Origin: Chitinophagales bacterium
GTDB taxonomy: Bacteria; Bacteroidota; Bacteroidia; Chitinophagales; Chitinophagaceae
DNA length: 64,000 bases
Direction: 5' to 3'
Assembly: GCA_020636505.1 (NCBI GenBank)
Contig: JACJXR010000006.1
Location: forward strand, 116,812 to 180,811
The notes beneath the pieces were generated by a model. That model was not told the origin of the DNA and ran no database searches. It saw nothing but the letters and a program-made list of their open reading frames with translations. Positions 25,276-34,708 of the stretch are shown here, piece after piece. Position 1 is the stretch's first letter; each line of letters opens with the position of its first letter. The position numbers and the translations under genes are program-made.

Positions 25276-25839
25276 ATGCCGAATCCACGTTTAGCATCAC
25301 GTTACGCCAAATCTTTGCTCGACCTTGCCGTTGAGCAAAACAGCGTAGACGATACTTTAGCGGATATAAAATATCTTGAAGGTTTGTGCAAACAAAGCAC
25401 AGACTTCACAAACATGCTTCGTAGCCCTGTTATCAACTCGGACAAGAAGCACAGCATCATCAGTGCGGTGGTTGGCGACAGCCTCAGCAAGTTGACGGTT
25501 GCTTTCATCAAATTGTTGGTGAACAAAGGTCGTGAGGAAAATCTACCTGAGATAGCAGGTGCGTTTATCAGCCGCTACAAGGAGATGAAGAACATCAAAT
25601 CCGTGAAGTTGACTACCGCCATACCTGCAAGCGACAGCCTTAGAGAAGCCATCATGGCCAAGGTGAAAGTAGCGTTGCCTGATGCGGAGATAGAGATGAA
25701 AGAAGAAGTGAACCCGGATCTGATAGGTGGATTTGTTTTGCAAATGGACGATAAATTGTTCGATGCAAGCATCCGTCGCGATATAAACGATGTACGTGCA
25801 CAGTTCAACAAGAACGTGTATGTAATGGAATTGAGGTAA
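25276..25839 (+). CDS. atpH: F0F1 ATP synthase subunit delta
   Basis: A 187-residue protein of normal length for delta/OSCP. It starts ASRYAKSLLDLAVEQNSVDD, the N-terminal helical domain that binds the alpha subunit, and ends with EEVNPDLIGGFVLQMDDKLFDASIRRDINDVR, the conserved C-terminal signature (GGF-x-(I/V/L)). It anchors the peripheral stalk to F1. It lies between atpF and atpA with short spacers. Confidence 0.95.
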   Translation: MPNPRLASRYAKSLLDLAVEQNSVDDTLADIKYLEGLCKQSTDFTNMLRSPVINSDKKHSIISAVVGDSLSKLTVAFIKLLVNKGREENLPEIAGAFISRYKEMKNIKSVKLTTAIPASDSLREAIMAKVKVALPDAEIEMKEEVNPDLIGGFVLQMDDKLFDASIRRDINDVRAQFNKNVYVMELR

Positions 25840-25910
25840 TATTTTTGCTCCTAGAGAGCACGTAATATAAATAAGTAAACAACCCCGCAGGGGATCAAAA
25901 ACTAAATATC

Positions 25911-27491
25911 ATGGTTGAGATAAAACCGGATGAAATTTCAGCGATTCTTCGCCAGCAGTTAACAAACTTCAACGCGTCTGCAGACCTTGAAGAAGTAGGT
26001 ACGGTATTGCAAGTGGGTGATGGTATCGCCCGTGTATACGGTCTGAACAGTGTACGTCAGGGTGAGCTTGTGGAATTCGACAATGGTGTCAAAGCAATAG
26101 CATTGAACCTTGAAGAAGACAACGTAGGTGTGGTATTGATGGGTGAGAGCGGAGATATCAAAGAAGGTGCGCAAGTACGTCGTACAGGTAAGATCGCTTC
26201 TATCAACGTAGGTGAAGGTATGGTTGGCCGTGTGGTTAACACACTTGGTGAGCCGATAGACGGTAAAGGTCCGATAGTAGGTGATACTTACGAGATGCCT
26301 ATCGAGCGTAAAGCTCCGGGTGTTATCTTCCGTGAGCCGGTAAAAGAGCCGTTGCAAACGGGTATCAAATCCATCGATGCGATGATCCCTATCGGTCGTG
26401 GACAGCGTGAGTTGGTTATCGGTGACCGTCAGACAGGTAAAACAGCCATCTGTATCGATACCATCATCAACCAAAAAGAATTCTTTGAAGCAGGTAAGCC
26501 TGTTTACTGTATATATGTTGCGATAGGCCAGAAGGCATCTACCATCGCCGGTGTGATGAAGACTTTGGAAGAGAATGGTGCGATGGCATATACAACAATC
26601 GTTGCGGCATCTGCATCAGATCCTGCTCCGCTTCAGTTCTACGCTCCGTTCGCAGGTGCTGCGATAGGTGAGTACTTCCGTGATACAGGTCGTCCTGCAT
26701 TGGTTGTTTATGATGACCTTTCTAAGCAGGCGGTGGCATACCGTGAGGTATCTCTACTACTTCGTCGCCCTCCGGGACGTGAAGCATATCCGGGTGATGT
26801 ATTCTACCTACACAGTCGTTTGCTGGAGCGTGCTGCGAAAGTCATCAACGATGACAGCATCGCAAAAGACATGAACGATCTTCCTGAAAGCTTGAAAGAC
26901 AAAGTGAAAGGTGGTGGTTCTCTTACAGCACTTCCGATCATCGAAACACAAGCGGGTGACGTATCTGCATATATCCCAACAAACGTGATCTCGATCACTG
27001 ACGGTCAGATATTCCTTGAGTCGAACCTATTCCTTTCAGGTATTCGTCCGGCGATAAACGTGGGTATCTCTGTAAGCCGTGTGGGTGGTAGTGCACAGAT
27101 CAAATCGATGAAGAAAGTGGCAGGTACATTGAAACTTGACCAGGCTCTTTACCGTGAGATGGAAGCTTTCTCCAAATTCGGTGGTGACCTTGATGCCGCT
27201 ACCAAAACAGTATTGGACAAAGGTAGCCGTAACGTGGAAATATTGAAGCAAGCTCAATACTCTCCGTTCCCGGTTGAGAAACAAGTTGCCATTATCTACT
27301 TGGGTACCAACAACTTGATATCTGAAGTTCCTGTTAAACACGTGAAAGAGTTTGAAGATACTTTCCTACGTGAAATGGACTCTAAACTTCCTGAAGTACT
27401 GGCTGACTTTAAAGCAGGTAAACTTCCTGAAGACGGAATCGAGAAAATGGTGAAATTGGCCAAGGACCTGATTCCTCAATTCAAAGGTTAA
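25911..27491 (+). CDS. atpA: F0F1 ATP synthase subunit alpha
   Basis: A 526-residue non-catalytic nucleotide-binding subunit. Beta-barrel domain ~25-95; P-loop GDRQTGKTAICIDT near residues 170-185; the alpha signature PAINVGISVSRVGGSAQ follows near residue 375. The conserved arginine finger lies in the VGISVSRVGG segment. A perfect palindromic terminator follows the stop codon, so atpA is the last gene of this operon. In most relatives atpG would be next; here it is absent. Confidence 0.97.
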   Translation: MVEIKPDEISAILRQQLTNFNASADLEEVGTVLQVGDGIARVYGLNSVRQGELVEFDNGVKAIALNLEEDNVGVVLMGESGDIKEGAQVRRTGKIASINVGEGMVGRVVNTLGEPIDGKGPIVGDTYEMPIERKAPGVIFREPVKEPLQTGIKSIDAMIPIGRGQRELVIGDRQTGKTAICIDTIINQKEFFEAGKPVYCIYVAIGQKASTIAGVMKTLEENGAMAYTTIVAASASDPAPLQFYAPFAGAAIGEYFRDTGRPALVVYDDLSKQAVAYREVSLLLRRPPGREAYPGDVFYLHSRLLERAAKVINDDSIAKDMNDLPESLKDKVKGGGSLTALPIIETQAGDVSAYIPTNVISITDGQIFLESNLFLSGIRPAINVGISVSRVGGSAQIKSMKKVAGTLKLDQALYREMEAFSKFGGDLDAATKTVLDKGSRNVEILKQAQYSPFPVEKQVAIIYLGTNNLISEVPVKHVKEFEDTFLREMDSKLPEVLADFKAGKLPEDGIEKMVKLAKDLIPQFKG

Positions 27492-27513
27492 TTAACGTAA
27501 CTGATGTATATTT

Positions 27514-27539
27514 GAAAGCCCGGTAATTACCGGGCTTTC
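27514..27539 (+). terminator. Intrinsic terminator of the atpBEFHA operon
   Basis: GAAAGCCCGGTAA and TTACCGGGCTTTC are exact reverse complements forming a 26-bp palindrome, followed by TCTTTG. It lies 22 bp after atpA. Confidence 0.75.
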
Positions 27540-27559
27540 TCTTTGTAAACAAAATTCGT

Positions 27560-30500
27560 ATGAAGAAACTTTTACCCTTGGTGTTGACTGTGTTGATGCA
27601 GTTGAACGTAATGGCGCAGGCAGGCAGTGCAAGCGTGACAAGAAACCCGATGGACAACACGGTTAAGACCATCGTATTCGGCAGTGCAAACGGTCCTGAA
27701 ATAGACAAAGCGGATGCTTTGTTGGCCGAGTATACCGAGTTGGACAGAAACCACAGTTGGAAATTGAAGTTTACAAACGAGCCTGAAGAAGGTGTGGTTG
27801 TAAAAAGATATATGCAGTGGTATATGGGTATACCTGTGGAGCATGGCTGTATGTCCTTCATGGCAAAAGACGGTAAGGTTGGCTTCATGAACGGGAACAT
27901 ATACAAGCCGTCTAAAGCATTGTCAACAACACCAACCATGACGGAAGCTCATGCGTTGCAAACTGCAATGAGCTACATAGGTGCCGATGAGTATATGTGG
28001 GAAGGAGCAAATGCTCCAAAAGGATACAAAGGTGATGATTTCAACAAGCCTACCGGTGTATTGGTTTGGGTGGAAGATTACAATCTTGAAAATGCCGACA
28101 GGCAACTTCATTTGGCTTATCGCTTTGACATATATGCCAAAGAGCCTATGAGCAGAGATTATGTTTATGTGGATGCCAACACAGGCAAGATATTGCTGAA
28201 AGATGCGATAATGAAGCATGTGGGTGCTACAGGTACAGCTGTGTACAGCGGAAATGTATCTTTTGAGACAAGCTTACTAAGTCCAAACAATTACAGCCTT
28301 GAGGACGTAACAAGAGACGTCTATACATATGATTTGAACAACTCCACCAATTTTGGGTCAGCGGTTGATTTTACCAACTCAAGTACAACTTGGGCCAAAG
28401 CCTATTCGATAGATGCGCATTGGGGAACCACACAAGTTTACGAGTATTGGAAAACCATACACAACAGATTAAGTTATGATGGTTCAGGTGGATACCTGAT
28501 CAGCTTTTTGAACTACAGCAACAACTACAACAATGCATTCTGGAATGGAAACTACATGGTTTACGGTAATGGTACGGGTATGTTCAACTCAGGTTTTGAG
28601 CCGTTGATGGCGCTTGATGTTTGTGCACACGAGATAGGTCATGGTGTTTGTCAACACACATCGGGTTTGATATACCAAAAAGAGTCGGGTGCCATGAACG
28701 AAGGTTTCAGTGATATATGGGGTGCGGTGATAGAGAACTATGCTGCTCCCAACAAGCAAATGTGGAGTATGGGTGAGGAACTTCGTACAGGTGCCTTGCG
28801 CAGCATGAGCAATCCTAAATTGTACAAAGACCCCGATACTTATGATGGGACACACTGGGTAACCGTTACAGGATGTACTCCCGGTAGTGGAAACGATCAG
28901 TGTGGTGTACACACCAACAGTGGCGTATTGAACCATTGGTTCTATTTGTTGACTGAAGGCGGTATCGGAGTGAATGATAATAACGATGCTTTTGAAGTGA
29001 ACGGACTTGGAACTGTGAAAGCAGCCAAGATTGCATACGGCGCAGAGCAAATGCTTTCTCCGAATGCAACATTTTCAAACTGTCGCACAGCATCCATAAA
29101 CGTGGCTACAACTTTATACGGTAGTTGTTCTCGCGAAGTGGAAGCGGTAATGCGTGCATGGTATGCAGTAGGTGTAGGTAGTGCATTCTCTCCATGTAAT
29201 CCTCAGATCGGTTTTGCCATCAAGGATACAGTAATAGAAAGAGATATAGTAACCACTATATGCCCGGCGGTAAAGAGTGTGAAAATACCTTTGAGAGTAA
29301 CAGGCGGGGCACCTACGGGTGGTAATGCTGTGCTTACATTCTCAGGTGCAGGCACAGCGAAAGGTGGAGCGGATTACAACATCCCTTCAAATTCTTTGAC
29401 ATTCAATTCAGGCAGCACTGCCGGTCAAGATATTCAGATCGCCATCCTTGACAATGGCGACACTTCAAAAGAAAAAGTGTTGAAGCTATATTTCACCATT
29501 GCACAAAACGGCAGCAATGCAAGCACTTCTTATACTTACGACACATGTGTTATCAAGATTGTAAGTGAGAAATCTTCTCCTGACACTGCAGGTAACATTG
29601 CAAGAATGATAAACAGGGCGGATGTAAGGAGTAAGGCGATAACACCATTCTTCAGCAGAAACAAAATGGCGCGTACACAGTTCATCATTACTGCAGAAGA
29701 AATGAAAGCTGCGGGTATTGAACCGAATGTCCCGATTTCTGCAATCGACTTCAACGTTACCGAGAAGAATTCGACTCAGGCTTTCACAGGGTTTACGCTT
29801 AAGATCAACTCAACGGCACAGAAAGATTTATCAGGTGGTAACCCAACTGTTTCCACTCAATTCTACAGCAACGATTATACAACACAGCTTGGATGGAACA
29901 GAATTCCACTGGCATTGACACTTGTTTGGAATGGTACAGACAACTTGGCATTCGAAACATGCTTCAGTAACAGTACGGCTGGTTCTGATAACGATTATAT
30001 AGAAGGCTTCGGAACCATCAACCCGGTTACAGCGGTTAAGTTCGCCAACTCGGGTACTGCATGTTCACTGCCATACAATACAGGTTTTACAAGCATTTCC
30101 AAACCTGTTATAAGAATGGTGCAAGCTGTAAGTGCAACTGAGGTGGAAACAATTGTGGTAAGCAGTAAAGAATGGCCGGTACATCCGGGACAGGACGTGT
30201 ACTTCCACAACGATACCAACAGTAAATTGATAGCCAACATATCCAATGCAAATCTTGAATTGGGTTGTGTGAAAGCGTTCATATTGTCGCAAGGTGTTGG
30301 TATGGTGCCTATGGGGCAACCTTTCACAATGGCTAACAAAGCAGTGAAAGAGTTCAACCTGACCATCCCTCAAAATGCTGCACTGTCTACATACGATATG
30401 ACTATGTTCTTCGACACGTCTGAACTTTCAGGTGTATCGATAACAAGCCCATACATATTGGCCACGAACACAACCATTGATTCAACTATGGATACTACCA

Positions 30501-30907
30501 ACTCGGTTGTGGTACCGGCAACAATGATACAGAGTCAAAATCATATGGGTTTCAAAGGTTCTTTCAAAGGTGTGTACTTGCGTTACGCATTGTTGGACAG
30601 GGCCATTACGATACCTGAGCCTGAGTCTGTCAGTATCTTGGGTAAGAACGGTGGAAGCATACGTGTTGACAATAACCCGTTCACAGACAGGATATACATC
30701 AGCTACCATTTGCTTAAGGATACCAAAGCAAGCATCAGGCTGTATGATATCACAGGGAAGGTGCTGTATAATTCTGAGCGCGAACTGCAAGCTTCGGGTA
30801 GCAGATTCAGAATAGACTTGAACGGTAACGCAATCGTACCGGGCAGCTACATTCTACAAGTGGTGACTGCTAATGAGATAATGACGGAAAGAGTGGTGAA
30901 GCAATAA
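27560..30907 (+). CDS. M4 (thermolysin-like) metallopeptidase with T9SS sorting domain
   Basis: A 1115-residue secreted protease. Signal peptide: KKLLPLVLTVLMQLNVMAQ, cleavage near residue 20. Residues ~50-215 are an FTP/PepSY-like propeptide (PVEHGCMSFMAKDGKVGF, YVDANTGKILLKD). The catalytic domain has HEIGH at residues 357-361 and the third zinc ligand in NEGFSD at Glu381, plus GVHTNSGVLNHWFYLL, where the catalytic histidine region lies. A long beta-rich region with Calx-beta-like features follows, then a T9SS type A domain beginning VDNNPFTDRIYISY and ending MTERVVKQ. It would be exported across the outer membrane to degrade extracellular protein. Confidence 0.93.
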   Translation: MKKLLPLVLTVLMQLNVMAQAGSASVTRNPMDNTVKTIVFGSANGPEIDKADALLAEYTELDRNHSWKLKFTNEPEEGVVVKRYMQWYMGIPVEHGCMSFMAKDGKVGFMNGNIYKPSKALSTTPTMTEAHALQTAMSYIGADEYMWEGANAPKGYKGDDFNKPTGVLVWVEDYNLENADRQLHLAYRFDIYAKEPMSRDYVYVDANTGKILLKDAIMKHVGATGTAVYSGNVSFETSLLSPNNYSLEDVTRDVYTYDLNNSTNFGSAVDFTNSSTTWAKAYSIDAHWGTTQVYEYWKTIHNRLSYDGSGGYLISFLNYSNNYNNAFWNGNYMVYGNGTGMFNSGFEPLMALDVCAHEIGHGVCQHTSGLIYQKESGAMNEGFSDIWGAVIENYAAPNKQMWSMGEELRTGALRSMSNPKLYKDPDTYDGTHWVTVTGCTPGSGNDQCGVHTNSGVLNHWFYLLTEGGIGVNDNNDAFEVNGLGTVKAAKIAYGAEQMLSPNATFSNCRTASINVATTLYGSCSREVEAVMRAWYAVGVGSAFSPCNPQIGFAIKDTVIERDIVTTICPAVKSVKIPLRVTGGAPTGGNAVLTFSGAGTAKGGADYNIPSNSLTFNSGSTAGQDIQIAILDNGDTSKEKVLKLYFTIAQNGSNASTSYTYDTCVIKIVSEKSSPDTAGNIARMINRADVRSKAITPFFSRNKMARTQFIITAEEMKAAGIEPNVPISAIDFNVTEKNSTQAFTGFTLKINSTAQKDLSGGNPTVSTQFYSNDYTTQLGWNRIPLALTLVWNGTDNLAFETCFSNSTAGSDNDYIEGFGTINPVTAVKFANSGTACSLPYNTGFTSISKPVIRMVQAVSATEVETIVVSSKEWPVHPGQDVYFHNDTNSKLIANISNANLELGCVKAFILSQGVGMVPMGQPFTMANKAVKEFNLTIPQNAALSTYDMTMFFDTSELSGVSITSPYILATNTTIDSTMDTTNSVVVPATMIQSQNHMGFKGSFKGVYLRYALLDRAITIPEPESVSILGKNGGSIRVDNNPFTDRIYISYHLLKDTKASIRLYDITGKVLYNSERELQASGSRFRIDLNGNAIVPGSYILQVVTANEIMTERVVKQ

Positions 30908-30928
30908 TCATCACTTATCGATATAAGG

Positions 30929-30958
30929 ATAAGGCCCGCATATGCGGGCCTTATTTTT
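30929..30958. terminator. Bidirectional terminator after the M4 peptidase gene
   Basis: ATAAGGCCCGCAT and ATGCGGGCCTTAT make a perfect 26-bp palindrome followed by TTTTT on the plus strand. It overlaps the end of the convergent minus-strand gene. Confidence 0.75.
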
Positions 30959-31748
30959 TATCAAGAACTTGTTTGGCCAATATAAGCTTGGCTGCCACCA
31001 AAAGTAAATGCCGCTCTTTGGGTACGTTTTTGAAATAGTACTCTTTCTTATCCCAAGTGGTCACTTTCACCAAAGTGGAGGCATCGTTGGATAATATGAC
31101 ACTAATCGTTGCCAGAGGCTTGTTGTCGAAGTCGTAGAGAAAATAAGCATACAACTCTCCAGTTTTTTGTAGTCGGTCAAAACGTTCCACACCGTAATCT
31201 TGCCAATGTCTGTATTTGTAGTAGGCAAAAGGCTTCTTGTCGGCGAGCATGAGCATGGAGTCGGGATTGTCGGTATTCCGCCAGCCTATTTGCCAGTTCA
31301 ATACCTCATTTTGATTTTGTCCGCGTTTGTTACCGTCTATCAACAGTTGTTTGTTTTTCAGTTCGGCTATCAACTTATCTGCTCCGGTATAGCTGAAGTA
31401 GTTGTCTTCGATTACACCGGTGCGAGTCATTGCAGCCAAAAAAGTATGGAGGAAATGTTCGGTCTGTTTTGCGTAGTACGTCTCCGACGTGGGCAAGAAG
31501 TTGACAGCGAAATATTTCCCCGTGCTGTTATGAAATGTGGTGAGTGTGATGATGTCGTACCTGAAAAAGGTGGAAACAGTTGTTACCGAGTCTTTGACTC
31601 CAATAAGGCATATAGGGTTGTTGCTGCTGTATACCGTGTCGTTGACGATATGAATGGCATCCATACCTGTTGTGAACGGTTTGATGGATGCATTTGCGCT
31701 TATGGTCACCACTAACGCAAGCAATATTGGGTACACCGAACGTATCAT
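30951..31748 (-). CDS. Secreted protein of unknown function
   Basis: A 265-residue protein with a signal peptide (SVYPILLALVVTISANA, cleavage near residue 21). No family was recognised. It is rich in aromatic and charged residues (for example FAYYKYRHWQDYGVERF) and ends in a lysine-rich tail. No lipobox, sorting domain or transmembrane segment is seen after the signal, so a periplasmic location is likely. It is convergent with the M4 peptidase, and the two share a terminator palindrome. Confidence 0.6.
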   Translation of the reverse strand: MIRSVYPILLALVVTISANASIKPFTTGMDAIHIVNDTVYSSNNPICLIGVKDSVTTVSTFFRYDIITLTTFHNSTGKYFAVNFLPTSETYYAKQTEHFLHTFLAAMTRTGVIEDNYFSYTGADKLIAELKNKQLLIDGNKRGQNQNEVLNWQIGWRNTDNPDSMLMLADKKPFAYYKYRHWQDYGVERFDRLQKTGELYAYFLYDFDNKPLATISVILSNDASTLVKVTTWDKKEYYFKNVPKERHLLLVAAKLILAKQVLDKK

Positions 31749-31828
31749 AAACCATGAATTTAATTAATATTATTTCAAGGTTTTGCCATGTTTATGTAAG
31801 AAACTTGTTGATAAGCATGGTGTATCAT

Positions 31829-31850
31829 GTTGATATAACATAATATCAAC
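31829..31850. repeat. Dyad GTTGATAT-N6-ATATCAAC
   Basis: GTTGATAT (31829-31836) and ATATCAAC (31843-31850) are exact reverse complements with a 6-base spacer. It is about 80 bp upstream of the minus-strand secreted-protein gene and may be an operator or a small hairpin. Confidence 0.45.
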
Positions 31851-31980
31851 GATATGGTAACATTGCCGCAATATTCAGGAAATACACGGGTAACAAGTTT
31901 TTAAGACATTTATTATCTGAAGCAGTTCCGGGCGTTGTCACCATGGACGCACTATATCACACGATTATAAGGTAACTGAT

Positions 31981-32013
31981 ATAGCCTCCTTTTTTTGGGC
32001 GGCTATTTTTTTT
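31981..32013 (+). terminator. Terminator-like hairpin with T8 tail, no upstream CDS on its strand
   Basis: ATAGCC (31981-31986) pairs with GGCTAT (32001-32006), with CC/GG pairing inside, and is followed by a run of T on the plus strand. No plus-strand gene ends nearby, so it either ends an unannotated small RNA or is a chance feature at the end of the minus-strand lipoprotein gene. Confidence 0.4.
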
Positions 32014-32473
32014 CGGTACTGTCCACAAAGTAAGATTTGATGTAGCGAAACTGTATTTCCTGTTTCATCTGTTCGTTTCTCAATGCATATATGCGTGCAT
32101 AGTCGTTGAAGGTCTTATCGCCCTCATATCGAAACCCTATGATGTAGGAGTAGGGCAGTTCGTCGTCCACTCTTATGGCGGGCGTTATCTTTTTATCAAG
32201 TCTGGGAAAAGATACTTCCGAGCGTGCGTAGTTGTATCCAAACGCAGCATCCAACAAATAGATGCCCTCATTGCTGGTGGGCGTGGCTGTCAGTTTAACG
32301 ATATAATACAGCTCGTTAAGGTCGTCCTCAATTATCCGCATACTGTCCGATGCTATCAAACTGCCTTCTGCAGGCGCATAAAAGGGTTCGAAATCTGCAT
32401 TGGACCCATTGTTGCTATCGGCACCGCAAGATGCCAGCAATATTATGACCGATAGATATAGTAAGGTTCTCAT
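32003..32473 (-). CDS. Lipoprotein of unknown function
   Basis: About 156 residues. The start at 32473 (MRTLLYLSVIILLASCGADSN) is chosen because it begins a lipoprotein signal directly; a longer frame starts at 32512. The lipobox is LLASC. The mature part has alternating strands (YYIVKLTATPTSNEGIYLLDAAFGY, YSYIIGFRYEGDKTF) and no recognised family. The dipeptidyl-peptidase III gene is divergent ~130 bp upstream. Confidence 0.6.
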   Translation of the reverse strand: MRTLLYLSVIILLASCGADSNNGSNADFEPFYAPAEGSLIASDSMRIIEDDLNELYYIVKLTATPTSNEGIYLLDAAFGYNYARSEVSFPRLDKKITPAIRVDDELPYSYIIGFRYEGDKTFNDYARIYALRNEQMKQEIQFRYIKSYFVDSTEKK

Positions 32474-32600
32474 TCGGGGCAAATATACAGCCGGGATGCC
32501 GACAATTCGCAACTCCTGTTTAGGGGGATTTTGATATGAGTCCTTTAAATACTGGGTGGAATGCCCTACTTTTAACGCCCAAGTTTTAAACTATTATAAA

Positions 32601-34655
32601 ATGAAAAAGTGGAAACTACCTGTTATGATGCTAATGGGTGCACAAGTGTTTTTTATGGGATGTAAAAACGGAGAAGAGCAACCTGCCTCAACTCAAGAGG
32701 AGTTTCAAGTGGAAGCCGAGAGTTTTGCAGACATCAGAATGCTTAGGTACCAAATACCCGCATGGGACGAATTGAGTGCTCAGCAAAAAGAGCTGGCTTA
32801 CTATCTGTATGAAGCTGCGCTTTGCGGACGCGATATCATATACGACCAAAAAAGTAAGAACGGCATATTGTTGCGTAAGACATTGGAAACAATGTACGGT
32901 ACATACAGTGGCGATAAGAATACAGACGACTGGAAACAGTTTGAAGAGTATTGCGGACGCTTTTGGTTTAGCAACGGTAACCACCACCACTACGGTAATG
33001 AGAAATTCATTCCTGAATGTAGTGCAGACTATTTTGCTGAGGTTATAAAGAACAGTAACGCAGACGGGTTACCGACAAACGAAGGCGAATCTGTCGGTGA
33101 TTTCATTGCACGTATCTCTCCATTGGTATACGATATGAGTATCGAGCCCAAAGTGGTGGATCTTCGTCCTGATGTGGACAATGTTGTAATGTCTTCCAAC
33201 AACTTCTACGAAGGTGTGAGCCAAAAAGACGTGGAAGCATACTATTCCAAATTCGATACCAAAGGTGATGCACCTTCTTGGGGACTTAACTCCAAGTTGA
33301 TGAAGGAAGATGGAAAGATAGTGGAGAAGGTATGGAAAGTAGGTGGAATGTACTCTGCCTCAATTGAGCGTATAGTTTCTTGGTTGGAGAAAGCTATCCC
33401 TGTTGCTGAGAACGACCAACAAAGGAAATCATTGGAATTGCTTGTTGAGTATTACAAGACAGGCGATTTGAAAATATTTGATGATTACAGCATTGCATGG
33501 GCCAACGATACTGCTTCTCGTATCGATGTGGTGAACGGTTTCATTGAAGTATATCTTGATGCCATAGGCAAGAAGGGTAGCTTTGAAAGCGTTGTTTCAA
33601 TGAAAGACCTTGAAGCAACCAAACGTATCAATGCCATTGCTCAACAAGCACAGTGGTTTGAGGACAATTCTCCACTGATGGAAGAGCACAAAAAGAAAGA
33701 AGTAAAAGGTATTTCTGCAAAGGCCATCACAGCGATCGTTGAAAGTGGTGATGCAGCACCGAGCACTCCTATCGGTATCAACCTACCGAATGCGGATTGG
33801 ATACGCAAGAACCACGGTTCTAAATCAGTATCCCTCAGCAACATCATTCACGCGTATAATGTTGCTAAATCAAAAGGTGGTTTCCTTGAGGAGTTTGCTG
33901 TAAACGATGAGGTGAAAAGCCGTATCAAAACTTACGGTAACCTTTCATCAGACCTTCATACGGATATGCACGAGTGTATCGGTCACGCATCTGGTCAGAT
34001 AAACCCGGGTGTTGAAACAACTGATAAAACTTTGAAAAACTACGCTTCCACTCTTGAGGAAGCGCGTGCCGACCTTGTGGGTCTATACTATGCTATGGAC
34101 GATAAGTTGATAGAAATAGGTGTTATGGATACCAAAGAAGTAGGTAAGGCAGAATATGATAACTACATGATGAACGGCTTGATGACGCAACTTGTTCGTT
34201 TGGATCTTGGTAGCCAAATAGAAGAGGCGCACATGCGTAATCGCGCATTGAATGCTTACTGGGTATATGAAAAAGGTAAAGAGGAGAACGTTGTAGAGTT
34301 CGTGAAAAGAGACGGTAAGACTTATGTGCAAGTGAACGATTACGATAAGCTTCGCAACTTGTTCGGACAGTTGCTCCGTGAGATACAACGTATCAAATCA
34401 GAGGGTGACTACGAAGCGGGTAAAAGCTTGGTGGAAACTTACGGTGTGAAAGTTGATCCTGTATTGCACAAAGAGGTAAAAGAACGTTATGAGAAATTGG
34501 ATAGCAAGCCTTACAGCGGATTTATTCAGCCGCGCCTTGTGCCTGTAATGGACGGCGACAAGGTTGTGGATGTGAAGGTGGAGTATCCTGCCAGCTTCTA
34601 TCAGCAAATGATGGAGTACGGTAAGAACTACGGTTACCTTCCGGTGAATAACTAA
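32601..34655 (+). CDS. Dipeptidyl-peptidase III (M49) lipoprotein
   Basis: About 684 residues from the ATG at 32601 (MKKWKLPVMMLMGAQ); the open frame reaches back to 32556, but only this start gives a lipoprotein signal with lipobox FFMGC (Cys21). The zinc motif HExxGH is HECIGH at residues 457-462, and the third ligand lies in EEARAD at ~486-487. This ~24-residue separation matches the bacterial (Bacteroides-type) M49 enzymes and not the human one. The enzyme removes N-terminal dipeptides from oligopeptides, probably at the periplasmic side of a membrane. Confidence 0.92.
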   Translation: MKKWKLPVMMLMGAQVFFMGCKNGEEQPASTQEEFQVEAESFADIRMLRYQIPAWDELSAQQKELAYYLYEAALCGRDIIYDQKSKNGILLRKTLETMYGTYSGDKNTDDWKQFEEYCGRFWFSNGNHHHYGNEKFIPECSADYFAEVIKNSNADGLPTNEGESVGDFIARISPLVYDMSIEPKVVDLRPDVDNVVMSSNNFYEGVSQKDVEAYYSKFDTKGDAPSWGLNSKLMKEDGKIVEKVWKVGGMYSASIERIVSWLEKAIPVAENDQQRKSLELLVEYYKTGDLKIFDDYSIAWANDTASRIDVVNGFIEVYLDAIGKKGSFESVVSMKDLEATKRINAIAQQAQWFEDNSPLMEEHKKKEVKGISAKAITAIVESGDAAPSTPIGINLPNADWIRKNHGSKSVSLSNIIHAYNVAKSKGGFLEEFAVNDEVKSRIKTYGNLSSDLHTDMHECIGHASGQINPGVETTDKTLKNYASTLEEARADLVGLYYAMDDKLIEIGVMDTKEVGKAEYDNYMMNGLMTQLVRLDLGSQIEEAHMRNRALNAYWVYEKGKEENVVEFVKRDGKTYVQVNDYDKLRNLFGQLLREIQRIKSEGDYEAGKSLVETYGVKVDPVLHKEVKERYEKLDSKPYSGFIQPRLVPVMDGDKVVDVKVEYPASFYQQMMEYGKNYGYLPVNN

Positions 34656-34674
34656 TATTCAAAATGTATTATGC

Positions 34675-34708
34675 AGAAGGGTCGGCTGAAAGCCGACCCT
34701 TCTTTTTT
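34675..34708 (+). terminator. Intrinsic terminator after DPP III gene
   Basis: AGAAGGGTCGGCT and AGCCGACCCTTCT form a perfect 13-bp stem with a GAA loop, followed by TTTTT. The convergent minus-strand gene ends at 34707, so it may also serve that transcript. Confidence 0.8.
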
